Part shown: positions 54,846-64,000 of the stretch, in pieces
Numbering within the stretch: the first letter of the stretch is position 1
How the letters are laid out: each line of letters starts with the position of its first letter
Source: Tillandsia leiboldiana
Taxonomy: Eukaryota > Streptophyta > Magnoliopsida > Poales > Bromeliaceae
Direction of reading: 5' to 3'
DNA: 64,000 nucleotides
Assembly (NCBI GenBank): GCA_029204045.2
Contig: CM055063.1
Span: forward strand, 39,155,562-39,219,561
Made by a program: the position numbers and the translations under genes
Notes under the pieces: model-generated
What the model was told of the DNA's origin: nothing
Database searches by the model: none
Seen by the model: the letters and a program-made list of their open reading frames with translations, nothing else

Positions 54846-55683
54846 CATTGCCTTGCATGACGGATTTTTACATGGTGCAGTCATGTGGGCCATGTGGTTG
54901 TTTTGTGCAAAATTGCAATTTAAAATTAATTCGAAATCCAATTAATTAGAAATCGAATTAGAGAATTTTATTTTATATTATATGCCTGTGATGTGTATAA
55001 GGTGATGATCATGGATAGCAACCTTGTGATGTTAATGTATCATGTGATGATGTGAATGGGTGTAATTTAATAAGGACCCAGTGTTAGATTTATTTTGAGT
55101 GCCTGCGTGCACCAATTAAATTACGTAATTTGGAGACCTGCGTGTCTCATTATTATTATGGGTTGTATTGTAATTGTTGCAAAATTAAAGGGTAAAGGGG
55201 TAGTTCAGGTTCATGACGATTTGTTCCATTCAAGAGTTGATGCGGTGCAGATCAAGTTTGGACCAAATATTGATCGAGGGAGCCGACAAGAGTTGATCTA
55301 CTCCAATCTGATCATGATGCAGAGTAAGTTTTTGTGTGTAATACCCTCTGACCCGATTCCGGCCTGGTGGCTCAGGCCCGAATCAAATTAAAATCCATGA
55401 TCATCACCGGTAGTTATTTTTTATATATATGCGATATATGTGTGCATATGATGCAATGGTTTGCATGAGATGTAAATTTATAATGAATTAAAACTGATGA
55501 GATAACAAATCTTCCTAAATAAAATATTAAGTTAGTGGTGTTATGAACCCATTAGTGGCCTTCCATCGTTGTAGGGTGTGGGCGTCTCTTTAGTGTTGAT
55601 TGATGCACCCGGACACGGGGGTCAGTTGCATTAGGGAGCCGCAACCATTCTATTGGCATGAGATGCTATGTGGTAAGAAAGGG
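54846..55683 (+). other. Element F leader, no gene seen
   Basis: Between the tandem repeat and the hairpin trio. An open frame at 55095-55391 has no recognisable content and lies in the untranslated leader. Confidence 0.5.
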
Positions 55684-55906
55684 TTGAATCCAAGAATCTG
55701 TCAGGATGAGGATTCAATGACTTTTTTATTTGCATGATGAACGGTGGGTCTAACTTAACCAAAAGATAAGGCCAAGAATCTGTTAGGATGAGGCCTATAT
55801 TTTTGGAGGCCAAAGATAAAATTGCGATTTGCTTGAGAAGCATTGAACAAGAGTTGTTCACTCATTTCTTTACTCATTGCCAAGAATCTGTCAGGATGAG
55901 GTAGTG
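55684..55906 (+). repeat. Three hairpins with a common 18-nt apical part in F leader
   Basis: The common part aagaatctgt(c/t)aggatga is flanked by different complementary arms: ttgaatcc/ggattcaa (55684-55717), aggcc/ggcct (55769-55796), cattgcc/ggtagtg (55875-55906, with two G-U pairs). Inside the common part, atct can pair with ggat. It lies 180-400 bases upstream of the gag ATG. Confidence 0.65.
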
Positions 55907-56086
55907 TGCAAATAGATAGGACCGCAATTCCCACTAGAAACTTTTAGTAAAGTTTCCGTTTTCTCCACTCGGGTGTGTGGAGATTCGCTAAAATTAGTGG
56001 GAGGCACCATTTAGATTTAATGACCCTAATCAAAATGGATTATGATTAAGTACACAACTAATTAGAATCTTAACCATCTGCAGAAA

Positions 56087-56734
56087 ATGTCCGCCTCTAA
56101 CCCACTTGTCAGAATACTTGATACTAATCGCTTAACTGGACCGAATTTCACCGATTGGCTGAGGAATTTGAGAATTGTTCTCAATTCTGAGAAATTAGCC
56201 TATGTGTTGGACACGGAGGCTCCAGCAGTGCCCGCAAATCCAACAGCTCAACAGAAAGATGCTAGAAATAAATGGACTGATGATGATATGAAAGTAAAAT
56301 GCTACATGCTTGCGTCTATGAGTAATGAGTTGCAACGCCAGCATGAGCACATGGAGAGTGCTGCTGACATCTTGCTTCATCTTAAAGAGTTGTATGATGA
56401 GCAAAGTCAAACAGCTCGTTACGAGGTGTCAAGGTGACTGTTCAGGACTAAGATGTCTGATGGTCACTCAGTCAATAATCATTGCTTGGCGATGATTAAG
56501 GACATTGAGGAGCTTGAGAAGCTCGGAATGACTATGGACGCAGAACTTCAAATTGATTTGATCTTGCAATCATTACCTGATTCATTTTTTCAGTTTATTT
56601 TAAATTTTCAAATGAATAAAATTACTTGCACTCTCGCCGAGCTATTGAATATGTTGGTCACGGCTGAAGGAATGCTAAAAGTCAAAAGGATGGCCACTGG
56701 AAGAGGAATTGCCCGGACTATTTGGCTAGCCTGA
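56087..56734 (+). pseudogene. Element F gag, one stop and a deletion
   Basis: Start at ATG 56087 (MSASNPLVRILDTNRLTGPNFTDW), typical for copia gag. An in-frame TGA lies just after 56434 and the same frame resumes. Near 56690 the frame is lost: the second half of a zinc knuckle (DGHWKRNC) is found in another frame without its first half, so a deletion removed part of the knuckle. Confidence 0.85.
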
Positions 56735-57087
56735 AGGACAAGGTGAAGAATAAAACTTTGGAAGGTATGTCCGAGATTCATATCATTGAAACTACTTGCT
56801 TATCGGTTTGTTCTACTTTTACATGGGTCATTGACTCGGGATGCACCTCGCATTTGTGTATTTCAATGCAGGCGCTAAAGAAAAGTAGACGACTTAGGGA
56901 TGGAGAGATTACCCTACGCGTTGGAAACGGAGCAAGAGTTGTTGCTGCTGCTGTAGGGACTTATCCTTTATGTCTACCGACAGGAGTAGTTTTAGAACTT
57001 AGAGATTGTCTTTATGTGCCTAGTGCGACTAGAAACCTTATTTCTGTTTCACGTTTGGTATTGGACGGTTATAAGTTTATTTTTTAA
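56735..57087 (+). pseudogene. Element F protease region
   Basis: The frame contains WVIDSGCTSHLC with the Asp-Ser-Gly of copia protease, then VGNGARVVAAAVGTYPL and CLYVPSATRNLISVSRL. It ends in TAA at about 57085. It lies between gag and integrase, as is normal for copia. Confidence 0.85.
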
Positions 57088-57108
57088 TCAAACATTTGTT
57101 CAATTTAT

Positions 57109-58965
57109 TTGAGAAATAATTTGATAGGTTGTGGTTCTTTAATAGACAATCTCTATTACTTACATATGGATGTTAGTATGAATACAGTTGACAATGGCAT
57201 GAATGAGTTCAGACAAGAAGTAGAAAAGCAAATGGAAAAATCGATTAAGGCACTTCGATCCGATCGAGGAGGGGAATACCTTAACAAGGATTTCTTAACC
57301 TACCTCAAGAATAATGGTATTGTCTCTCAATGGACTCCTCCTGGAACACCAGAATTGAATGGGGTGTCTGAACGGAGGAATCGAACTTTATTAGATATGG
57401 TTCGATCTATGATGAGTTTTACAGATTTACCTACGTCACTTTGGGGTTATGCACCTCTTACGGCTATTTATATTTTGAACAGAGTACCTTCCAATTCTGT
57501 TCCCACCACACCATATGAGTTGTGGTATGGTAGGAAGCCAAGTTTTACTCACATTAAGACTTGGGGGTGTCCGGCTTATATTAAGAAATTAAAGATGGAC
57601 AAATTGGAAAGCAGATCAGTCAAGGGAAGATTCATTGGTTATCCCAAGGAATCACATGGATACTATTTTTATCTCCCAGAAAGTCATAATGTGATTGTGA
57701 GCCGTCATGCCTTCTTTCTTGAAAATGAATTTATTTTAGAAGGTGGCAGTGGGAGAAAAATAGAACTGGAGGAGAAAGTCTCTTTAGGATCGAACATTCC
57801 AAGAGCCCTTCCTGATAACTCTGTGATACCAGAGATTACACTGCCACCTCGCAAGTCTAGTAGAATCTCTCATACTCCTGATAGATACATGGGATTATTT
57901 ATAGAGGACATAGAGGAAGTGTTCCTAGTGGGAGACAAGGATCATAAAGATGATCCTAAGACTTATAGCGAGGCGATGTCAGACATCGACTACGAAAAAT
58001 GGTTGGAAGCTATGAAGTCTGAAATAGTCTCAATGTACTCCAATCAAGTTTGGACTTTGGTTGATCCACCGGAGGGTATTGTACCCGTTGGATGCAAATG
58101 GATCTTCAAGAGAAAGATCGGTTCTGATGGAAAGGTAGAGACCTATAAAGCTAGGCTGGTAGCAAAAGGTTATAGTCAACGCGAAGGCATTGACTATCAG
58201 GATACCTTTTCACCTGTAGCCATGCTTAAATCTATCAGAACTCTGCTTGCTATTGCTGCACATTATGACTACGAGATCTGGCAAATGGATGTAAAAACTT
58301 CTTTCCTGAATAGATATCTTGAAGAAGAAATCTATATGGAGCAGCCTTTGGGTTTCACTACCAAAGATAGAAGTCATAAAGTGTGCAAGCTTCAACGATC
58401 CATTTATGGGTTGAAGCAAGCTTCTCGGAGTTGGAACACTCGTTTCAATGATGCAGTCGAATCGTTCGATTTCATCAGAAATGAGGAAGAGACGTGTGTG
58501 TATAAAAAGGTTAGTGGGAGTGCTGTTACCTTCCTCGTATTGTACGTGGATGACATACTCCTAATAGGGAATGACATTCCTATGCTAACATCGGTGAAGT
58601 TATGGTTATCCAAAGAGTTTTCTATGAAAGACCTTGGAGAAGCATCTTATATCCTAGGGATAAAGGTCTATAGGGATAGACCTAAGAAGTTGCTTGGTTT
58701 ATCGCAAGCTATGTACATAGATGAAGTGTTGAAAAGGTTCAGCATGGAGAATTCCAAAAGGGGTATGGTACCTCTAAGACATGGAATTCACCTCTCTAAG
58801 ACTATGTCTCCTAAGACACCTGAAGAGAGAAGTCGCATGAGCAGGATCCCTTATGCTTCCGCAATAGGGAGTTTAATGTATGCGATGCTATGTACTCAAC
58901 CTGATATAGCACAGGCTGTGAGTGTCACTAGTCGATATCAGTCGAACCCAGGCGAAGAGCATTAG
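57109..58965 (+). pseudogene. Element F integrase and reverse transcriptase, internal deletion
   Basis: It starts with a piece of the pre-integrase region, then jumps to the integrase middle (LRSDRGGEYLNKDF, second Asp, and PELNGVSERRNRT with the Glu). The zinc-binding module and the first catalytic Asp are deleted near 57180. A full copia RT follows: YKARLVAKGYSQREGIDY, QMDVKTSFLN, YGLKQASRSW, and LYVDDILLIGND. A TAG at 58963-58965 ends the frame. Confidence 0.87.
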
Positions 58966-59523
58966 GTAGCGGTAAAGAATATCCTTATGTACTTGAGAAG
59001 AACAAAGGATATGTTCTTGGTTCTTGGAGGTGGAGAACTCAAAGTTAATGGCTATACAGATTCAGACTTTATGTCTGACATAGACGATAGAAAGTCTACG
59101 TCTGGGTATCTATTTATTTGCAATGGTGGGTCAATAGTTTGGAAGAGTTCTAAACAAGAGACGATTGCTGATTCTACTATGGAGGCGGAGTACATCGCTG
59201 CATCTGAAGCTGCCAAGGAAGCTGTTTAGATCAAGAAATTTATCACTGAGCTTGGCGTGGTTCCCTCTAGTAGGGATCCCCTGCCACTATATTGTGATAA
59301 TAATGGTGCCGTAGCATTAGCTAAGGAGCTGAGATCTCATCAGAAATCCAAACATATCAAGCGGCGGTATCACAAGATCAGAGAGTACATCAAAGATAAA
59401 CATACTGAAGTGCAGAAGGTTGCCTCCGTAGATAACGTGGCGGACCTGATAACTAAGGCTTTGACTCAGCAGAAACTAGAGACTCATCTTGAGAAGATGG
59501 GCATTAGATACATGACTGATTAG
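58966..59523 (+). pseudogene. Element F RNase H, one stop
   Basis: It continues the pol frame: GYTDSDFMSDIDDRKSTSGY, then STMEAEYIAASEAAKEAV, a TAG at 59227-59229, then LYCDNNGAVALAKE and KHIKRRYH to the natural end at 59523. These are the conserved copia RNase H blocks. Confidence 0.87.
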
Positions 59524-59543
59524 CTTTAGTGCAAGTGGGAGAT

Positions 59544-59848
59544 TGTTAGTAGTATGCTCCAAAAGCCTATCAGGCTGACGCATTTTTTTCTATGGGACAT
59601 ATTTGTACTTGATCTTTATTATTATTTAGGTATTTTATGCCATTCATGTTTAATGTGTCCATGAATCGTCCTTTGAATTAATGAGATGATAATGTATATT
59701 CTTAAGGGTTAAGAATTTGAGATACATATTATTGGTGATTAAGTCATAAATGCTCTCAATCGAAGGATCATCATGGGGACGATGATTGATCCAGTAAGAT
59801 TGATGTATGTGCCGCTCTCTTTTAGGATGACGAGTCTCAAGTCATCGG
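59544..59848 (+). repeat. Element F 3' LTR, truncated
   Basis: The polypurine-like gcaagtgggagat (59531-59543) abuts tgttagtagtatgctcc. It matches the first 300 bp of the 5' LTR with a few differences, then switches abruptly to E LTR sequence at about 59849. Confidence 0.87.
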
Positions 59849-61084
59849 TGCAGGGTCGTTCCCGAGTAATTCGTTTGATAAAGTAGATGGTTTTGGTAAA
59901 AGTGACTAACCCCATTGCATGTAAATCCCATATTCTATTCTCATTGAGGCGGCTGCGGTCACAGGATTGTTTGTTAATCTGATTAGAGAGGCTAAGGTCG
60001 CAACATTGTTTTACACTCATATTGCTTGCACGCACACCGGCAGTTTGGCCACTGCACAGGGTGTATTTTTCTGGAAAGATGGTAACATTGTTTTACCCGT
60101 GTACCCCACAAGGAGAGGTTAGTGGGGACCCCTCAAGGAGAGGCGACTGCTACTTGGGCAGTGGAGGGGTTGGAGGCACCAAGAAAGTGAGTACGGTATT
60201 CTGGGGTTGGAGCCCAGCATGTTACGGTATTCTGGGGTTGGAGCCCAGCATGTTACGGTATTCTGGGGTTGGAGCCCAGCATGTTACGGTATTCTGGGGT
60301 TGGGGCCCAGCTGGTTTTGTGACAGGGATTTAGCGGTACATGAGGGGGAAGTAAATGCTCCGGTGTATCGGTTTATCTTTTCAGTTATTGCATTTACTGT
60401 TTATATCTACTTTATCAGTCACTGACTACCCACACTGTGACAGGTCCGAGCAGGGGTGGGAACCGGGATGACGGTGAGGCAACGGTTAGAGGACCCTAGC
60501 CCTTGAGGCTATTAAACTCTACAGTTATGGTTATCTTTTATTGTGCTTGGTTAGTCTAGATGCGATTACTTGTGCTTGGGTACTTGTGGATGTTGGAATG
60601 AGGAATCTGTGTAGAATTATCTTCTCTTATCTGTGAATGTTAGGATGTGTAATTGCGGCTTGTTTTCAAATGCAAACCTGGTTTCACAAGTGTTTTCAAA
60701 GCAGGTGCCGTGTGGGCACCGATTTTAAAACCCATGGATTTATCCTTTCAAGTTAATGGCCGCTCAAAGAGTTTGCGAAAACGTTTTGGAAAAACTGGGT
60801 GTCGAGTGGGCACCAATTTTCAAACCTATGGGTTTATGGTGTAGTTTCAATATGATAAATGTGACTGTATGGTTAAGTATAGTATCTCCTCATAGTCGCT
60901 CATTGTTTGCATGGTTAAAGTGTTTGTCGTATTCGGAACGCCGTGCATATACAAAGGAGGCTCCACCCGTTTGGGGAGCGAGTTTGTATATGTGGCGGGT
61001 TTGGTGCGCACCGTAGGCGAGGTTCATTTAAGAAAAAAAAAATGGATACGTTTTCCGCTCTTCTAGAACCTCTGTGGCGTGACA
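59849..61084 (+). repeat. Element E 5' LTR, second segment
   Basis: It matches the B LTR read in reverse from gtcgttcccg on, and ends gtggcgtgaca at 61084, next to the PBS. The common blocks include ggtgtatttttc, taccccacaaggagagg and ttgcgaaaacgttttgg. Confidence 0.87.
60192..60316 (+). repeat. 31-bp tandem repeat in element E LTR, four units
   Basis: tacggtattctgggg with ttggagcccagcatgt, starting at 60192, 60223, 60254 and 60285 (the last partial). B has a single copy at the equivalent place. Confidence 0.85.
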
Positions 61085-61091
61085 GATTATA

Positions 61092-61104
61092 TGGTATCAG
61101 AGAA
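61092..61104 (+). other. Element E primer-binding site
   Basis: tggtatcagagaa, 7 bases after the LTR end, the same variant as in B. Confidence 0.85.
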
Positions 61105-61241
61105 AACGACTTTAACCAATGTGACCAGTGACCAACATCCACAGAATGTATTATCACGAGTGACTAACCAAGTTAATAACCAAAGTATAGGTGTGTAAAG
61201 TACGAGCGTGAGCGCGGGGAAAAAAAAGGGATAGGGTCCCA

Positions 61242-62235
61242 ATGTTCGTAGGTCAATGGCCTAGACCAATTAAGTCTAGAACTAACTTGGTTTCTTTGTA
61301 TGCACGGTTAATGGCCCGAAACCGCTCTTCAATTGATGGAGCAGAAGAGGATACGACGGTTCCGGCAACAGTGGAGAATCGGCTACTCCAACAACGGATT
61401 ACGCGACATGGCTTAGCGCTTTCCCTTTTTGTTAGGAAAGACGAACCCCACACGGCTCGCCTTCACAAGGATGGTCTACATGGCGACACAATTCGGGTAA
61501 TACCGACGGTGGGTTTACCCGCTTACCGAGAAGTGATCGACAGGACCACTATGGTGGGGCGGGAATTGGCCATTCCACGCACCCGGCAGAAGAATCATGA
61601 GCCTGCCGGGGGCCGAAACGACCCCAGCCATAACCCGGGAATGACTTTCCCAACGGGAGCTGACCACCCCAGTATCCGAAGACACCGCAAGGAACCTGAA
61701 ACACATCAGACAAGGGAATCGATACGTCATGGAGTATCGACAAGAATATGTAAGGTTGGCCAATTGTGTTTCCTTTGTTATAAGGGGTGAAGCTCACAAA
61801 GCCCGCCTCTTCGTAGACGGATTGCGGAGCAATATTTTCGAAGTTGTGCAAGCGGTGGAACTTCACACCTTCCAGAAAGTGGTGGATAGGGCCACCCTAG
61901 TGGAGCGCGGATTCGTGGTGACACGCGCCCGACGAGAGGACTCGGAGTACAACAAGGACAAGAAACGACCCCAGCCCTTCTTCGGAGGGGGATTTTCTAG
62001 TAGGGACCGGCCTTACATCATCTACAGAGGAGCACCCCGGGGGAAATTATTCATTTCAGGAAGCACGACCATTGTTTCTAATATGACAAACTGGGACAGT
62101 TCCGCTTTAACTGCCCCGAACCCGGGAACAATTCTTCGGAATCGCGACACGGGTGAGAGGTCTTATGCGACGACACGACAAAGGACGCACTATCCGAGGG
62201 AAGTAGTAGCAGGAAAGACCCCTTACAAAGAGTAA
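61242..62235 (+). pseudogene. Element E gag remnant, frameshifted
   Basis: Two overlapping frames (61242-61790 and 61729-62235) match the B gag frames, with the same frame change between them. The first holds ARLHKDGLHGDTIRV and YREVIDRTTMVGREL, the second ARLFVDGLRSNIFEV and FQKVVDRATLVERGF: two diverged copies of one gag segment. The knuckle, read in a third frame near 62070-62112, has the same stop, Cys to Tyr and His to Gln changes as B. It is not functional. Confidence 0.78.
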
Positions 62236-62676
62236 TGTTGGTCTTGACCCTAGGAGAACCCTTAGAAGCAAATACTTTGTACCTTCCTGCCCAATAAGGA
62301 TGCGAAGACTTAGTTGTCTTTGGTGTTGGCCATTTATTTATGGGTCAAATAGGTCCAACTTCCTGCCTTGAGACAATAGGCCCAGGGGACTAGTAAGTTG
62401 AATTGGGTGAGCCCAATAAGTTGAGTGGGCTGCGGTCCACAATAGACCTAACGGCAAGAGGCCCAACAATAGACCCAACGACCAGGTGGGTTGAGTCCGG
62501 TCGAGGTCTGTGGCGCTGTGTATGTACGCTTTAAGTGAATCGGTTGCATACCTCTAAAAGCTCGAGCTTTTGGGGTTGATGGTTAGCGCCCACGATCCGA
62601 CATTCGTGACTTAGTGGTGTCACTGCTAAGAGAATTCGAGGGGATACTCGGAAGGGATGGGCTTACCGAGTAACAG
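62236..62676 (+). other. Element E spacer between gag and RT, no protease found
   Basis: Nearly identical to 11294-11788 of B in reverse. Dense stops, no Asp-Thr-Gly motif. Short words such as taagttgaattgggtgagccc and agttgagtgggc recur (62394-62430). Confidence 0.6.
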
Positions 62677-64000
62677 GTGCTAGTCGATTGCGAGAAACCG
62701 AGCGTGCCATCGTGGGGCACACCCGTTCTATTCGTACGGAAGAAGGACGGGAGACTACGATTGTACATCGACAATCAGGGAATGGATAAGGTCATAGTAA
62801 AGGACAATACCCTCGCCTCGGATGGAGGACCTATTCGATCAACTACCAGGAGCGACGACGTCTTCAATGATTGATCTGCTGTCCGGTAGCGCCAGGTTAG
62901 AGTCCGGAGAGATGACATACCGAAACAGTCCTTCGAACTCGGTAAGGTCATTACGAGTTTACGGTTATACTGGGTGGACTCATTGTCGCTCCAGCGGTGT
63001 TCATGAAAGAGATGAACAGGATCATGGAACCTTTCTTAGACCAGGTTGTAGTAGTCTTTTTAAATGACATCCCGATCTACGCTCGCACAAACAAAGAGCA
63101 CGAGGAACACTTGCGAGTGATCCTCCAAACCCTCCGGTACCAGAAAGTGTATGCCAAACTCAAAAGGGTTGAGTTCTGGCTCCGCGAGGTAGACTTGTTG
63201 GGACACATAGTCTCAGTGTCGGGAATAGTGGAGAACCTGAGGAAGATAGAATCCGTGACCGACTGGGCTCGGCCAACGACGGGGACAGAAATCCGAAGCT
63301 TTCTAGGACTGGCGGGGTACTACAGACGTTTCGAGGAAGACTTCTCAAAGATAGCCGCTCCCGTGAATCAACTAACCCAGAAAGGGAAGAAATTCGTCTG
63401 GTCAACCCAATGCCAGAAGAGCTTTGAGGAACTTAGAGACAGACTCACACGGGCACCGGTACTCACATTGCCGCAGCCCGGTGAGGACTTCGTGATCTAT
63501 TGTGATGCATCTCAAAGCGGTCTTGGAAGCGTATTGATTCAACAAGGGAAGGTCATAGCTTGCGCATCAAGACAGCTCAAGGATTACGAGAAAAACTACC
63601 CTACACACGACTTGGAGCTCGTAGCAGTCGTGTTTACCTTAAAGCTCTGGAGACATTACCTCTAAGGGGCGCACTGTAACGTGTTGTCCGATCACCAGAG
63701 CCTCAAATACTGGTTTACACAAAAGGAATTTGACTTATGGCAGCGGCGATGGCTGGAACTACTGAAGGACAACGATTTGTCCATCCATTACCACCTCGGA
63801 AAGGCAAATGTGGTGGCCGACGCCTTGAGCCGGGAAGGACAAACGGGGGAAACGGCATTGAGCGCCCTTACCCAACAGGATTAGTTAATTTCACAAATTT
63901 TGCAATTGAGGCTGGAGATAGTACCAGCAGGAGCAGTTGCGAAATTTCTGTCCTTGGTGGTGAAGCTTACGCTTATCGAGAGGATCTTGGAAGGCCAAAC
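62677..64000 (+). pseudogene. Element E reverse transcriptase and RNase H, damaged and cut by window end
   Basis: PSWGTPVLFVRKKDG near 62710, then frame changes up to 62997. From there one frame contains a catalytic motif changed to FLND (Asn codon 63063-63065), LGHIVSVSG, FLGLAGYYRRF, YCDASQSGLG, and LELVAVVFTLKLW. TAA follows at 63663-63665 and TAG at 63882-63884; the frame continues to the end of the window. The FGL-NAP motif is degraded much as in B. Confidence 0.85.

Larger units (their letters stand above)
52585..59848 (+). mobile_element. Element F: decayed copia element (nested in E 5' LTR)
   Basis: The 5' LTR is 52585-54423, PBS 54425, a long leader with repeats, gag 56087, pol to 59523, and a truncated 3' LTR 59544 to about 59848. 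The 3' end of its 3' LTR and roughly 180 bp of E LTR (by comparison with B) are deleted together at the right junction. Gag and pol contain stops and deletions. I do not assign a copia lineage. Confidence 0.88.
50949..64000 (+). mobile_element. Element E: B-related gypsy element, runs off the window
   Basis: A + strand relative of B: 5' LTR 50949-52584 plus 59849-61084, PBS 61092, gag remnant, protease-less spacer, RT and RNase H up to the window end. Its LTR start (tgtaatatcacagattttt) and end (gtggcgtgaca) match B. Copia F lies in its LTR. Confidence 0.85.

Noticed and set aside
1..64000. Host genes, tRNA, rRNA or organelle sequence
   Set aside because: No exon-intron gene with a recognisable cellular protein and no RNA gene was seen. 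The tRNA-like matches are retrotransposon primer-binding sites.

Overview
This window is plant nuclear repeat DNA. I find no host gene, tRNA, rRNA or prokaryotic feature. Every recognisable coding stretch belongs to an LTR retrotransposon: Ty3/gypsy chromovirus-like elements of Tekay/Del type with very long LTRs, and Ty1/copia elements, one of them SIRE/Maximus-like. Primer-binding sites (PBS) with the plant initiator-tRNA-Met core tggtatcagag, 5-bp target duplications (TSDs) and plant-type pol motifs point to a flowering plant with a repeat-rich genome. I cannot name the species.

Layout. Position 1 to 2468 is the end of a Tekay-like 5' LTR (element I) with its PBS. A fragment of an inverted, A-like LTR (J) runs to 3772. 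Element D, a + strand chromovirus, spans 3773 to about 50943 and hosts most of the rest. Its 5' LTR is split at 4156/28129 by element A (- strand, pol-less). A's 3' LTR is split by element B (- strand gypsy, 5581-15869). A's 5' LTR is split by C, a solo LTR of the D family (24238-27654). D's gag is split by solo LTR G1 (32165-33527). D's integrase is split by solo LTR G2 (36311-37493) and by H, a full-length SIRE-like copia (37909-49506, - strand). D's 3' LTR (from 50260) is broken by E, a + strand relative of B. E's 5' LTR holds copia F (52585 to about 59848). E continues past the window end. Empty-site comparison within the window supports the B and A insertions, and matching TSDs support B, C, G1, G2 and H.

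Relative age. J and I are oldest, then D; A, G1, G2, H and E came after D; B and C came after A; F came after E. H is the youngest element that I can date: its two 1277-bp LTRs differ at two positions by eye, and its gag-pol (1705 codons) and env-like (484 codons) frames are open. D reads in one frame but has seven premature stops, all TAG. B and E share the same coding defects, so they look like a non-autonomous lineage.

The most interesting signals are in non-coding parts. (1) The H-family LTR leader has an array of eight small hairpins with an invariant loop (UGGAUU in the transcript) and stems that differ but stay complementary; a diverged copy (G2) repeats this with other stems and G-U pairs. 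(2) H has paired GATCCGGATC palindromes upstream of its LTR TATA box, and the same paired array plus a TATA-like box inside the element, upstream of the env-like ORF: a candidate internal promoter. (3) The leader of copia F has three hairpins with a shared 18-nt apical part and different, compensated stems, after seven tandem hairpin units. (4) A-, C- and D-type LTRs carry a GC palindrome just upstream of the TATA box. Coordinates were read by eye; edges without a target duplication may be off by some bases.
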